DNA of 64,000 nucleotides from Paracoccus albicereus (GCF_024359525.1 NZ_JAKZEU010000005.1:186001-250000); one strand, 5' to 3'; shown: positions 8,513 through 17,874, counted from the stretch's first letter. Made by a program: numbers and translations. The notes: generated by a model not told the origin, from the letters alone.

Positions 8513-9505
8513 TTGGCAGAGCGTCAATTGCCCAGCTCGATTGCTGTCATCATCGTCAATTACGGCACCGCCGATCTGTCCGCCGAAGCGGTCGAAAGCG
8601 TGCTGTCGGCGGACCATCGCGACCACCCGGTCGAGGTGCACCTGCTGGATAATGCCTCGCCCGGTCACGACGCCGAAACGCTGTCCCGCATCCATCGGGA
8701 CCGTGGCTGGGGCGAGCGTGTCACCCTGTGGCCCGAACGTGAAAACCATGGGTTCGGTCGTGGCAACAACGTCGTTCTGCACGCGCTCGCCAAGCGCGAC
8801 ACACCGCCGGATTACGTCTTCCTTCTGAACCCAGACGCCGCGCTGGAGAACGAGGCGATCGCGATCCTCGCCGATCGTCTCGACGCCGAACCAGACGTCG
8901 CAGCGGTGGGGGCCAGCGTCACGCAGCCGTCGGGCAACCCGGTCAGCGCCAGCTTCCGCTTTCCGACCGCCCGCAGCGAATTCGTCGTCGCAATGAACTT
9001 CGGCCCGGTCGAGCGCCTGTTTGACGACGTCCGCGTCTCCCTGCCCCCTGACCAGCCGGACGGGCCCGTGGACTGGGTGACGGGGGCCGCGGTGATGTTT
9101 CGGCTGAGCGACGTGATGGCGGTCGGTGGCTTTGACCCCGACTTCTTCCTTTATTTCGAGGAGGTCGAACTGATGCATCGTCTGACACGCGCCGGACACC
9201 GCATCCTGCATGTTCCCAAAGCGCGCGTCCGTCACGTCGAAGGCGCAGCGACCGAGATCGGCGGTGGACGACCGCGCGTCGCGCGCAGACCGGCATACTG
9301 GTACAGGTCTTGGAGGCTTTATCATCTGAAGACGCGAGGCCGCCGCGGTGCGATCGGCGCCGGTCTCGCTGCCTTCACGGGCGCGCTTTTGAACGTGCCG
9401 GTCGCCGTTCTTCGCCGGAACCCCATGCTCGCGCCGAAAGGCTATTATGCCGATTTTCCCAAGATGGTCCTGTGGCCGCTGCTGACCGGCCGGGACCGCT
9501 CGTAA
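8513..9505 (+). CDS. family 2 glycosyltransferase, rhamnosyltransferase-like
   Basis: 330 residues. GT-A fold features: AVIIVNYGT near residue 12, LDNASPG, HGFGRGNNV, LLNPDA (the metal-binding acidic site) and GGFDPDFFLYFEEVEL (acceptor/catalytic region), as in WbbL-type rhamnosyltransferases of O-antigen or exopolysaccharide synthesis. A C-terminal hydrophobic helix near 285-305 may tether it to the inner membrane. There is no in-frame ATG: the start is TTG at 8513 or TTG at 8528, neither with a strong ribosome site. It stands alone on the plus strand between carD and fdxA, without other glycan genes. Confidence 0.85.
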   Translation: MAERQLPSSIAVIIVNYGTADLSAEAVESVLSADHRDHPVEVHLLDNASPGHDAETLSRIHRDRGWGERVTLWPERENHGFGRGNNVVLHALAKRDTPPDYVFLLNPDAALENEAIAILADRLDAEPDVAAVGASVTQPSGNPVSASFRFPTARSEFVVAMNFGPVERLFDDVRVSLPPDQPDGPVDWVTGAAVMFRLSDVMAVGGFDPDFFLYFEEVELMHRLTRAGHRILHVPKARVRHVEGAATEIGGGRPRVARRPAYWYRSWRLYHLKTRGRRGAIGAGLAAFTGALLNVPVAVLRRNPMLAPKGYYADFPKMVLWPLLTGRDRS

Positions 9506-9520
9506 ACAGGCGGGCTGGTC

Positions 9521-9856
9521 TCAGTCGCCCTCGCCCGGCGCTTCCGAGAAGAACTCCATCTTGCCCGACTTGCCGTCATATTCCTCGGCGGTCGGAAGCG
9601 GGTCTTTCTTGCGGGTGATCACGGGCCAGGCTTCGGAATACTTGCGATTGAACTCGACCCACTTTTCCATGTCCGGCTCGGTATCAGGTCGGATGGCGTC
9701 AGCGGGGCATTCCGGCTCACAGACGCCGCAATCGATGCATTCGTCGGGATGGATCACCAGCGTGTTCTCACCCTCATAGAAGCAATCGACCGGGCACACC
9801 TCGACGCAGTCGGTGTACTTGCACATGATGCAATTGTCGGTGACGACGTAAGTCAT
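9521..9856 (-). CDS. fdxA: 7Fe ferredoxin FdxA
   Basis: 111 residues. The N-terminal half carries the [3Fe-4S]/[4Fe-4S] pattern: [18 protein letters not shown] (Cys9, 12, 17, 21, 25), then [12 protein letters not shown] (Cys40, 43, 46, 50). The roughly 50-residue C-terminal extension with [12 protein letters not shown] is typical of alphaproteobacterial FdxA. It is a cytoplasmic one-electron carrier; partner enzymes are not evident here. It ends 15 bases from the stop of the convergent glycosyltransferase. Confidence 0.95.
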   Translation of the reverse strand: MTYVVTDNCIMCKYTDCVEVCPVDCFYEGENTLVIHPDECIDCGVCEPECPADAIRPDTEPDMEKWVEFNRKYSEAWPVITRKKDPLPTAEEYDGKSGKMEFFSEAPGEGD

Positions 9857-10027
9857 AATCTGCTCCGCGGGCCTTTGCCGCGACAGTTACGCGCGCTCCC
9901 GCGATCATTCAAGGGAGGGGCGCGGCGCCGCGCGTCGAAAAAGACGGCCATTCCCCGAACCTCGCGCGGAGGAGAACGGATTTGGCCAAACGGCCCCCGT
10001 GGGCGACGATCATCCGCCAAGGTGCCT

Positions 10028-10324
10028 TTAGCCTTCAGCCGTCACCGTCAGGTCGCGATACAGGGCCTGCGCCTCGGGCGCTGGTCCGCGGCGGGTGCCG
10101 AGCGACAGGATCTCCAGCGCACGAACCTGTCCCCGCGCCGAGATCGTCAGATGATCACCAGCCCTGACCGACCGTCCCGGCTTGCGGCAGGGCTGCCCGT
10201 TCACCCGGATGCCACCACCCTCGATCCGTTCGGCGGCGAGACCGCGCGACTTGAAGAACCGGGCGAAGAACAGCCATTTGTCCAGCCTAAGCGTATCCTC
10301 GACCGGTTCGGCCGTCTTGGCCAT
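10028..10324 (-). CDS. S4-domain RNA-binding protein, Hsp15-like
   Basis: 98 residues. An S4 fold begins at LRLDKWLFFARFFKSR and includes IRVNGQPCRKPGRSVRAGDHLTI, the RNA-contacting loop. Hsp15 (HslR) of E. coli binds stalled 50S subunits carrying nascent tRNA; this shorter alphaproteobacterial homologue lacks the long basic C-terminal helix, so the same function is only likely. It starts 22 bases after the helicase stop and is probably co-transcribed with it. Confidence 0.85.
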   Translation of the reverse strand: MAKTAEPVEDTLRLDKWLFFARFFKSRGLAAERIEGGGIRVNGQPCRKPGRSVRAGDHLTISARGQVRALEILSLGTRRGPAPEAQALYRDLTVTAEG

Positions 10325-10346
10325 CAGCCGCGTGCCACGACTGAGG

Positions 10347-13300
10347 TCACTTCTTGTCCTTCAGCGCCGCCAGCACCGCGAACGGGCTGTCGGGATCGGC
10401 CTTCTTTTCGGGACGCGCGCTGTAGGTCTTGGTGCCCTGCGGCTTGTCGCCCTTGCGGAAGTTCCCCTTCTTCGGGCCACCCTTCTTGAAGCCGCCCTCG
10501 CCACGCCCGCCATCGTGATGTCCGCCGGCGCCCTTGGGCCCACGACGCTGGCCGCCGGGCGCGCCACCCTTCGCACCGTCGGACCGGGGACGCCGTCCGC
10601 CGCGACCCTCGCCCTGCTCGCCTGCGGCTTGGGGTTCGGCGCCCTCGGCCGCCGCTTGTCCCTGCCGGTTGCGTCCGCCGCCACCGCGCTGCGGGCGCTG
10701 ACCGCGCGGGCGCGGCGCCCAGCGGAACGTATAGAAGGTCTCGGTCTCGGGTGCCGTCTCTGCCGCAGCCTCGCCCTCGACGCCCAAGGCTTCCGCCAAT
10801 GCCGGATCGTCCCCCGTCGCCGGATCGGGCTCGTTCGCGGACGCAGCCTCGACGACCCGCTTGGCAGCCTGATCCGCTTCCCATTTGGCGCGAGTTTCGG
10901 CTGCCAGAACCGATTCCTCCTCGGTCATCGGTGCGTCCGACGGCGCGGCCTCGGGCTCGGGCTTGGGCAAGGGCTCGGTCGGCCGCGCCTTTTCGCGCTC
11001 GCCCTTCTCGGCCGCATAGCCGAGGCCCCCCATCAGGTCGGCGAACTGGTCCAGCGTCATGCCGGTGATCGACAGCATGTCGGCGCTGGCCTCGAACCCC
11101 GCGCGGGTGTCCTGCGTGCGGATCATGTCGGCCAGCCGTTCCAGCATGTCGATGCGGATCGCCCGCTCGCCCGCCGGGTGATAGCCCGACAACGTGTAGT
11201 AACCGTCCGGCACGGTATCGAGATGCGGGATCGTGACCAGACCGGGGGGCGGGCTTTCGGGGAATTCGTCCAAGCCTTCCGCCAGCGACCACAGAACCAG
11301 CCGCAGCCGCGTCGGCGCGGGTTTCAGCAGCGCCGGCATGAAGATGGTGAACTGGCCAAAGCGCACGCCGTGCTTGCGCAGCGCACCGCGCGATTCCTGG
11401 TCAAGGTCCTTGACCTCGGTCGCGACGCCGGTGCGGGGCAGCACGCCCATCGATTCAACCAGCCGGAAGGCGAAACCGCGGGCCAGACCCGTCAGCGCCT
11501 CGTCCTTCTGCATCGCCAGCAGCGGCTCGAACAATGTGGCGACCTTGCGGTCGATGAAATGCTGCAGCCGCCGCTTCACCTTCTCGGCGATATCAGGGCC
11601 GGCCTCTTCGTCGACGAAAACCTCGATCCCCGGCTTCAGCGGATCGTCCCCGCGCACCAGCTTGCCGATCGCGGCGCTACCCCACATCAGGCCGCCCTGC
11701 TCGGTGAAATCCAGCTCGGTATCGGGTGCGTTGTAGAACCGGTCCGCGCGCAGGTGGAACTCGGGCCGCAGGGCCTCGTGGCTGGCGCGGTTCAGCATCT
11801 TCGCCTCGTCGGCCGATCCGGTCTGATCGGGGCGAAAGCGGAAACCTTCCAGACGGCCGGCGAATTCGCCCTCGACCGTCACTTCGCCCTTGTCGTTCAC
11901 TTCGGCCACAAGGCTCTCCTTCTGCTTGAGCCGGCGCAGCAGCACGGATGTGCGCCGGTCCACAAATCTCTGTGTCAGCGCGGCATGCAGCGCGTCCGAC
12001 AGGCGATCTTCTACCGCGCGAGTCTCGCCCCGCCAATGACTTTCGTCCCGGACCCAGCCCGCCCGCTGCGCCACATAGGTCCAAGTCCGGATATAGGCGA
12101 GCCGTTTGGACAGCGTGTCGATATCGCCTTGCGTTTTATCAATGCGCGACACCGACCGTGCCAGCCAGTCGGACGGTATCCCGCCCTCCTGCAGGAAGCC
12201 GAAGATCCGCGACAGAAGCGTGACATGCTCGGCAGGCGAGATTCCACGGAAGTCCGGCACGCGACAGACATCCCACAACAGACGCACGTCGCGGGGATGA
12301 TCAATGCGGTCGCGGATCTCGGGCAGATCGCGCAGCGCCTTCAGCGCCCGGATGTCGTCCGCCTCACGCCCACGCCCCAGCCATTCGTCGCCGGACGGCG
12401 CCTCGAGGCTTTCGACCAGACGGTCGATCGTGCCGAATTCCAGCGCACCATTGCGCCAGGTCAGTCGCCGGATCGGCTGAAAGCGATGGTTCTCGATCGC
12501 GTCGATCAGCCCTTCGTCCAGCGGCGAGGCCTCGCCGGTCACGCCGAAGGTCCCGGGATCGGTGTGACGTCCGGCGCGTCCCGCGATCTGGCCCATCTCG
12601 TGGGGAAACAACGGCCTGACCCGGCGGCCGTCGAACTTGTGGGTGCTGGAAAACGCGACGTGGCGGATGTCGAGGTTCAGCCCCATCCCGATCGCGTCTG
12701 TTGCAACGAGGTAGTCGACCTCGCCCTCCTGATACAGCGCGACCTGCGCGTTTCGCGTGCGCGGCGACAGCGCGCCCATCACCACCGCGCAGCCGCCCTT
12801 CTGGCGTCGGATCAGTTCTGCCATCGCGTAGACATCATCGGTCGAGAAACCGACGATGGCCGAGCGCGCGGGCATCCGGCTCAGCTTCTTCGAGCCGGCC
12901 CAGCTGAGCGTGCTGAACCGCTCGCGCCGCTCGAACCGCACGCCCGGAACCAGGGCGGCAATCGCGGGCCGCATCGTGTCAGAGCCGAGCAGCAGCGTCT
13001 CGTGCAGGCCGCGCATGTTCAGCAGCCGGTCGGTGAAGACGTGGCCGCGTTCGGGATCGGCGCAGAGCTGAATTTCGTCGAGCGCCACGAAATCGGCACC
13101 GACCTCTGGCATCGCCTCTGTGGTCGCGACCCAGTATTGCACACGGTCCGGGACGATCCGTTCCTCGCCCGTCACCAGCGCCACGACCGACGGACCGCGT
13201 GCCTTGACGATCCGGTCATAGACCTCGCGCGCCAACAGCCGCAGCGGCAGGCCGATCACCCCGGTCCGATGAGCCAGCATCCGCTCGATCGCGTAATGGG

Positions 13301-13364
13301 TCTTGCCGGTATTGGTCGGGCCAAGGACGGCCGTCACCCGGCGCGGGTGCGGGGAATCGAACAT
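10347..13364 (-). CDS. SUV3-like ATP-dependent RNA helicase with basic C-terminal tail
   Basis: 1005 residues. Superfamily 2 core: Walker A GPTNTGKTH (15-23), motif II DEIQ (96-99), and motif VI QIAGRAGRHTDPG in the second RecA domain, followed by a SUV3-type C-terminal region. From about residue 780 the protein becomes acidic/Ala-rich, and the last 120 residues are Gly/Arg/Lys-rich (RGG-like, then repeated KKG), ending in a defined DPDSPFAVLAALKD segment. SUV3 relatives unwind structured RNA for the degradosome. The start at 13364 gives MFDSPHPRRV; upstream in-frame codons overlap the TPR gene end. Confidence 0.88.
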   Translation of the reverse strand: MFDSPHPRRVTAVLGPTNTGKTHYAIERMLAHRTGVIGLPLRLLAREVYDRIVKARGPSVVALVTGEERIVPDRVQYWVATTEAMPEVGADFVALDEIQLCADPERGHVFTDRLLNMRGLHETLLLGSDTMRPAIAALVPGVRFERRERFSTLSWAGSKKLSRMPARSAIVGFSTDDVYAMAELIRRQKGGCAVVMGALSPRTRNAQVALYQEGEVDYLVATDAIGMGLNLDIRHVAFSSTHKFDGRRVRPLFPHEMGQIAGRAGRHTDPGTFGVTGEASPLDEGLIDAIENHRFQPIRRLTWRNGALEFGTIDRLVESLEAPSGDEWLGRGREADDIRALKALRDLPEIRDRIDHPRDVRLLWDVCRVPDFRGISPAEHVTLLSRIFGFLQEGGIPSDWLARSVSRIDKTQGDIDTLSKRLAYIRTWTYVAQRAGWVRDESHWRGETRAVEDRLSDALHAALTQRFVDRRTSVLLRRLKQKESLVAEVNDKGEVTVEGEFAGRLEGFRFRPDQTGSADEAKMLNRASHEALRPEFHLRADRFYNAPDTELDFTEQGGLMWGSAAIGKLVRGDDPLKPGIEVFVDEEAGPDIAEKVKRRLQHFIDRKVATLFEPLLAMQKDEALTGLARGFAFRLVESMGVLPRTGVATEVKDLDQESRGALRKHGVRFGQFTIFMPALLKPAPTRLRLVLWSLAEGLDEFPESPPPGLVTIPHLDTVPDGYYTLSGYHPAGERAIRIDMLERLADMIRTQDTRAGFEASADMLSITGMTLDQFADLMGGLGYAAEKGEREKARPTEPLPKPEPEAAPSDAPMTEEESVLAAETRAKWEADQAAKRVVEAASANEPDPATGDDPALAEALGVEGEAAAETAPETETFYTFRWAPRPRGQRPQRGGGGRNRQGQAAAEGAEPQAAGEQGEGRGGRRPRSDGAKGGAPGGQRRGPKGAGGHHDGGRGEGGFKKGGPKKGNFRKGDKPQGTKTYSARPEKKADPDSPFAVLAALKDKK

Positions 13365-13368
13365 GATG

Positions 13369-14046
13369 TCAGATATTGGTGCCCGTCTCGGCCTGTTCCA
13401 GCCGCTCGACCGCATCCAGCACGTCCTGCTGATGCGGATGGATCGCCAGACTCTGGCGATAGGCGTCTAGCGCGCGCTCGGGCTGGTCCATGTCCTCCAG
13501 AAGGAAACCCAGTTGGGTCAGGGCCGGAAAGTGCCGCGGTTCAAGCTGCAGGGCGCGGGCCAGATCGGCCAGCGCCGGGCCGTAATCGCCTTCGGTCGCA
13601 TAAGCCACGGCCCGCATGTGATAGCCGCTGGCGAAGTCGGGCGCGTGGTCGGCCAGCGCTGTCAGGTGACCGATCGCGGTGGCTGCATCGCCGCCGTCCA
13701 GCGCATCCTCACCGCGCTTGTAAAGCAGATCCATCGCCGCGGACCCGGACCGTGACCATTCGCGAAGGATATCCGATTCGGCGATCCGCCAGCCCTCGCC
13801 CTCGGGCTGCGCCAGTTCGGCAAAAAGCTGGTCCATCCGCGAGGGTTCGCCGCCGGTGTCAGGCGCCGCCGTCTTGGCAGCAGGATCCGCGCCATCGGTG
13901 CCGGTATCGGGAAGATCCTGCGCGTAAACCGGAACGTGATTTGCGGACGTCAACACAATCATAACGATTGCAGCGCAAAGTGCCGTCGTGACACGGTGCC
14001 GGCATGCCGTCACGGCATGGTGGAAATGGGGCGCGCGCCTCATCAT
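13369..14046 (-). CDS. periplasmic tetratricopeptide-repeat protein
   Basis: 225 residues. The basic N-terminus, a hydrophobic stretch at about 20-35 and a VYAQ cleavage site near residue 43 form a Sec signal peptide, supporting the first ATG. The mature protein has a disordered Asp/Ala/Thr linker followed by three to four TPR units (for example DLLYKRGEDALDGGD, YHMRAVAYATEGDYGPALADL, ALTQLGFLLEDMDQPERALDAYRQ). TPRs form protein-binding superhelices; partner unknown. It lies 4 bases upstream of the helicase gene on the same strand. Confidence 0.85.
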   Translation of the reverse strand: MMRRAPHFHHAVTACRHRVTTALCAAIVMIVLTSANHVPVYAQDLPDTGTDGADPAAKTAAPDTGGEPSRMDQLFAELAQPEGEGWRIAESDILREWSRSGSAAMDLLYKRGEDALDGGDAATAIGHLTALADHAPDFASGYHMRAVAYATEGDYGPALADLARALQLEPRHFPALTQLGFLLEDMDQPERALDAYRQSLAIHPHQQDVLDAVERLEQAETGTNI

Positions 14047-14108
14047 AAATACGGTCTATCCCAAGGGGCGCTGCCAGCGCCAGTCAAAGCTCGAAGGGGA
14101 AATGGAAA

Positions 14109-14393
14109 ATGAGCGAAGTTGTGAACGGCGCCGTCACGGCGTTGAACCGAAAAGTCGGCAAGTTCGATTCGACCGCGAAGTTCGTGATCGAGAATGAAGG
14201 CACGATCATGATGGACGAAAACGGCGCACGTCCGGGCGACGAGCCGGCGGACGTGACGATGACCGCCTCGGCCGAAACGTTCGAGGGTATCCTGGACGGC
14301 AGCGTCAATCCGACCATGGCCTTCATGTCGGGCAAGCTGAAGGTCGACGGCTCGATGGCGCTTGCCATGCAGCTTGGCGCCGCCCTGTCCTGA
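14109..14393 (+). CDS. SCP2 sterol-binding-domain protein
   Basis: 94 residues forming one SCP2 domain: the ADVTMTASAETFEGILDG segment and NPTMAFMSGKLKVDGSMALAMQLG are the family core that lines a hydrophobic lipid pocket. Bacterial stand-alone SCP2 proteins are thought to bind fatty acyl chains or quinone-like lipids; no specific ligand can be deduced. The start at 14109 follows a GAAGGGGAAATGGAAA purine tract. It is divergent from the TPR gene; a TTCG-loop hairpin lies just downstream. Confidence 0.88.
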   Translation: MSEVVNGAVTALNRKVGKFDSTAKFVIENEGTIMMDENGARPGDEPADVTMTASAETFEGILDGSVNPTMAFMSGKLKVDGSMALAMQLGAALS

Positions 14394-14405
14394 TCGTGTC
14401 TTGCC

Positions 14406-14425
14406 TGCGCGGGTTCGCCCGCGCA
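14406..14425 (+). terminator. TTCG-loop hairpin between SCP2 and hydrolase genes
   Basis: Perfect 8-bp stem TGCGCGGG/CCCGCGCA closing a TTCG tetraloop, 12 bases after the SCP2 stop and 7 bases before the hydrolase ATG. There is no T-run, so it may act as a weak terminator, an mRNA stabiliser, or a structure influencing hydrolase translation. Confidence 0.45.
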
Positions 14426-14432
14426 TAGAGCC

Positions 14433-15389
14433 ATGATGCAGGACGCACCCTTTCATCAGCTTCCAGGCGATCCGCTGCCCGCCGCCACAGCCTACTGGGC
14501 GCGGGCCGAGGACGGCGTTCGCCTGCGCCTCGCCGTCTGGCGCGACGGCGCGGCTGCGGACGACCGGGCTGCGGGCACCGTTCTGCTGTTCCCGGGCCGG
14601 ACCGAGTATATCGAGAAATACGCGCCGACCGCCGCCTGGCTGAACGAGCGCGGCTACGCCGTCATCGCGATCGACTGGCGCGGACAGGGCCTGTCGGACC
14701 GTCTGCAGGACGACCCGCGCCCCGGCCATGTCGGCGCCTTCGCCGATTACCAGCGAGACGTGGTCGAGATGGTCGTGGCCGCGTCGGATCTGGGCCTGCC
14801 GCGGCCGTGGCACCTGCTGGCCCATTCGATGGGCGGCTGCATTGGTCTGGGCGCGCTGCTGGACGACCTGCCGGTGGAAAGCGCGGTCTTCTCGGCACCG
14901 ATGTGGGGAATCAACCTTCGCCAGATGCCGCAGCGGATGGCCCTGGGCGTGTCCTACCTCGCCGGGCGGATGGGCCGCGGCGGCCGTGCCGCGCCGTCCA
15001 GCGGTGGCGGCAAGGGTGGCACCTACGTGCTGGATGAAAGTTTCTCCGCCAACCTGCTGACCGGCGATGCGCAGGAATGGTCACGCATGGTGATCGAGGC
15101 TGCGAGCTGGCCCGATCTCACCATCGGCGGCGCCAGCTTCGACTGGGTGGCCCATGCCCTGAACGAATGCTCCCGCCTGTCGCGCGAACCATCGCCCAGC
15201 GTTCCCACCCTGGTCGCGCTCGGCGCGCTGGAACAGGTCGTCTCGAAGGCCGCGATCCGCGAACGCGTGTCCAACTGGTCCGGGGCCCATCTGCTGGACC
15301 TTCCCGACTGCCGCCATGAACCGATGATGGAAACACCGTCCGTGCGCGAGGCGTTTCTGAACGCGATGCTGGATCATTTCGAGGGGTGA
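14433..15389 (+). CDS. alpha/beta hydrolase, lysophospholipase-like (PldB type)
   Basis: 318 residues. Serine hydrolase fold: LLFPGRTEYIEKY (oxyanion strand region, 51-63), DWRGQGLSDR (81-90), the nucleophile elbow LAHSMGG with Ser132, and the catalytic His at about 295 in CRHEP. The arrangement resembles PldB-like lysophospholipases/monoacylglycerol lipases. No signal peptide, so it is cytoplasmic. Two tandem ATGs (14433, 14436) are possible starts. It converges on the YdeI-like gene with a 4-base gap. Confidence 0.85.
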   Translation: MMQDAPFHQLPGDPLPAATAYWARAEDGVRLRLAVWRDGAAADDRAAGTVLLFPGRTEYIEKYAPTAAWLNERGYAVIAIDWRGQGLSDRLQDDPRPGHVGAFADYQRDVVEMVVAASDLGLPRPWHLLAHSMGGCIGLGALLDDLPVESAVFSAPMWGINLRQMPQRMALGVSYLAGRMGRGGRAAPSSGGGKGGTYVLDESFSANLLTGDAQEWSRMVIEAASWPDLTIGGASFDWVAHALNECSRLSREPSPSVPTLVALGALEQVVSKAAIRERVSNWSGAHLLDLPDCRHEPMMETPSVREAFLNAMLDHFEG

Positions 15390-15393
15390 TCCC

Positions 15394-15978
15394 CTAATCC
15401 TGCATCCCCTTCCCGGCCCGGATCTTCGGCGCCGCCTTCTCGATCCGCGACACCACCGTCTTCGACTGCTTCGCCCCGGTGAAATGGATCAGCCAGCCGC
15501 GCCGCCGCCCCGGCGTCAGCGTCTCGAATGCCTCGCGCAGGCCGGGATCGTCGTCGAAAGCCGCCCTTAGTTCCGGCGGCCAGTCGAAATCGCCCGCTTC
15601 CATCGCGACCTTGCGCCCTGCCGCCTCGTTCTCCACCGCCTGCCGCACGAAGCCGCGGATCGTGTCGGCCAGCCCCTCGACCTGGGCGACCGACGTCACC
15701 TTCACCATCCGGGCCGAGCGAGAGTTCTGCCCCGGCGCGACCAGCACGCCGTCCGGGTCGTCCAGCAGCGCCCCCTTCAGGAAGGACACGACGGCGCAAT
15801 CCTTCATCGCGCTGACGATCGCGATATTGGCATCGTGGGCGCGATAGCAGGGCTGGCGCCATCGCAGATCCTCTTCGACCGGGCCGTCCAGAACCACGGC
15901 GCGCAGGGCGCGCAGTTCCGGCCGCCACGGCGCATCGCGGTGAAAGAACCGGTCCAGCCGGGGATTGGGAACGCCCAT
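15394..15978 (-). CDS. YdeI/OmdA-like protein (DUF1801 domain)
   Basis: 194 residues. An N-terminal DUF1801-like domain (VVLDGPVEEDLRWRQPCY ... DCAVVSFLKGALLDDPDGVLVAPG) precedes the YdeI C-terminal segment with ETLTPGRRRGWLIHFTGAKQSKTVVSRIEKA, the conserved RRxWLxHI-like motif of the OmpD-associated/YdeI family. Molecular function unresolved. The start at 15978 (MGVPNPRLDRF) matches the family; an upstream in-frame start would run into the pepF leader. It is divergent from pepF. Confidence 0.85.
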   Translation of the reverse strand: MGVPNPRLDRFFHRDAPWRPELRALRAVVLDGPVEEDLRWRQPCYRAHDANIAIVSAMKDCAVVSFLKGALLDDPDGVLVAPGQNSRSARMVKVTSVAQVEGLADTIRGFVRQAVENEAAGRKVAMEAGDFDWPPELRAAFDDDPGLREAFETLTPGRRRGWLIHFTGAKQSKTVVSRIEKAAPKIRAGKGMQD

Positions 15979-16059
15979 CGTATGCTCCGCCGTGGCCGCG
16001 CCCTTGCACCCGGCCCTGCCACGGTCCACATCTGATGTAGCCCAGTCAAAGGAAATATC

Positions 16060-17874
16060 ATGCAACGCAATCCGGTGTTCGATGCCGCCGAGCGCGTCAC
16101 CTCGCCGTTCGGCGACCTGCCGCAATGGGACCTGACCGATCTCTATCCCGCTCCGGACGCGCCGGAGCTGACCCGCGATCTGGATCTGCTGCGCAGCGAA
16201 TGTGCGGATTTCGCCGACACCTATCGGGGCAGGCTGGCCGATCTGGACGCGCCCGCGATGCTAGATTGCATAGAGCGCTACCAGCGCATCGACATCCTTG
16301 GCGGTCGGATCATGTCCTATGTCGGCTTGCGCTATTACCAGAAAACTACCGATGCCGCGCGCGCCAAGATGCTGGGCGACATCCAGTCGCGTGTGACCGA
16401 GGATACGACCCCGCTGGTCTTCTTCAGCCTCGAATTCAACCGCATCCCGGAGGCGGATTACCACGCCATCTTCACCGCGCCCGATGGCCCGGCACGCTAC
16501 AAGCCGGTCTTCGACCGCATGCGCTCGATGGGGCCCTATCAGCTGTCCGACGAGCTGGAGCAGTATCTTCACGATACGTCGGTCGTCGGCGCGGCGGCCT
16601 GGAACCGACTTTTTGACGAAACGACAGCGGCGCTGGAATTCGATGTCGGCGGCGAAACGCTGGGACTGGAACCGACGCTGAACCTGCTGACCGATCACGA
16701 CCGCTCGCGGCGCGAGGCGGGTGCCCACGCCCTGGCCAAGGTCTTTGCCAAGAATGTCGGCCTGTTCGCGCGGGTCCACAACACGCTCGCCAAGGAAAAG
16801 GCGATCGAGGACAAGTGGCGCAAGATGCCCACGCCGCAAACCGCGCGGCACCTGTCGAACCATGTCGAGCCCGAGGTGGTCGAGGCGCTGCGCGAAGCCG
16901 TCGTCGCCGCCTATCCGCGCCTGTCGCACCGCTATTACGCGCTGAAGGCACGCTGGCTCGGGCTCGACACGCTGCAGGTCTGGGACCGCAACGCGCCCCT
17001 GCCAACCGACGCCCCCCGCACCATCGGCTGGGACGAGGCGGAACGCACCGTGCTTGACGCCTACGCGGGCTTTTCCCCCGAACTCGCCGAACTGGCGAAG
17101 CCCTTCTTCGGTCGGGGTTGGATCGATGCGGCGGTGACGCCGGGCAAGGCGCCGGGGGCCTTCGCCCATCCGACGGTCACCACCGTACACCCCTACGTGA
17201 TGCTGAATTACCTGGGCAAACCGCGCGACGTGATGACCCTGGCCCATGAACTGGGCCACGGCGTCCACCAGCGTCTGGCCGCGCGGCAGGGTGAACTGCT
17301 GGCGTCGACGCCGCTGACGCTGGCCGAAACCGCCAGCGTGTTCGGCGAGATGCTGACCTTCCGCGCGCTTCTGGCCCGCACGACCGACCCGGCGCAGAAG
17401 AAGACGCTGCTCGCCGGCAAGGTCGAGGACATGATCAACACCGTCGTGCGCCAGATCGCCTTCTACGATTTCGAGTGCAAGCTGCATGCCGCGCGGGCCG
17501 AGGGCGAGCTGACGCCCGACGACATCAACGCGCTGTGGATGTCGGTGCAGGCCGAAAGCCTGGGGCCGGTCTTCGAATTCATGCCGGGCTACGAGACGTT
17601 CTGGACCTATGTCCCGCACTTCGTCCACTCGCCCTTCTACGTCTATGCCTATGCCTTCGGCGACGGTCTGGTGAACGCGCTTTATGCCGTCTACGAAGAC
17701 GGCCTGCCCGACTTCCAGGCCAAGTATTTCGACATGCTCAAGGCCGGCGGTGCCAAGCACCACAAGGAGCTGCTCGCGCCGTTCGGCCTCGACGCGTCGG
17801 ACCCCGCCTTTTGGGACAAGGGCCTGTCGATGATCGAGGGGCTGATCGACGAACTCGAGGCACTGGAACGGTGA
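16060..17874 (+). CDS. pepF: M3-family oligoendopeptidase F
   Basis: 604 residues, a cytoplasmic zinc metallopeptidase that cleaves oligopeptides. The active site HELGH is at 396-400, with the third ligand in LTLAETAS (Glu423); further family markers are VHPYVMLNYLGKPRDVMTLAH and, near the end, YAYAFGDGLVNALYAVYE. Length fits PepF of clade 3. A good AAAGGA site lies 8 bases before the ATG. Its stop overlaps the GTG start of the GNAT gene by 4 bases, which suggests coupled translation. Confidence 0.95.
   Translation: MQRNPVFDAAERVTSPFGDLPQWDLTDLYPAPDAPELTRDLDLLRSECADFADTYRGRLADLDAPAMLDCIERYQRIDILGGRIMSYVGLRYYQKTTDAARAKMLGDIQSRVTEDTTPLVFFSLEFNRIPEADYHAIFTAPDGPARYKPVFDRMRSMGPYQLSDELEQYLHDTSVVGAAAWNRLFDETTAALEFDVGGETLGLEPTLNLLTDHDRSRREAGAHALAKVFAKNVGLFARVHNTLAKEKAIEDKWRKMPTPQTARHLSNHVEPEVVEALREAVVAAYPRLSHRYYALKARWLGLDTLQVWDRNAPLPTDAPRTIGWDEAERTVLDAYAGFSPELAELAKPFFGRGWIDAAVTPGKAPGAFAHPTVTTVHPYVMLNYLGKPRDVMTLAHELGHGVHQRLAARQGELLASTPLTLAETASVFGEMLTFRALLARTTDPAQKKTLLAGKVEDMINTVVRQIAFYDFECKLHAARAEGELTPDDINALWMSVQAESLGPVFEFMPGYETFWTYVPHFVHSPFYVYAYAFGDGLVNALYAVYEDGLPDFQAKYFDMLKAGGAKHHKELLAPFGLDASDPAFWDKGLSMIEGLIDELEALER

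Noticed and set aside
10182..13964. 1260-codon open frame on the plus strand opposite the helicase
   Set aside because: It is exactly antisense to a recognisable helicase and TPR gene; composition is Arg/Pro/Gly/His-rich, as expected from GC-rich shadow frames, with no known domain.
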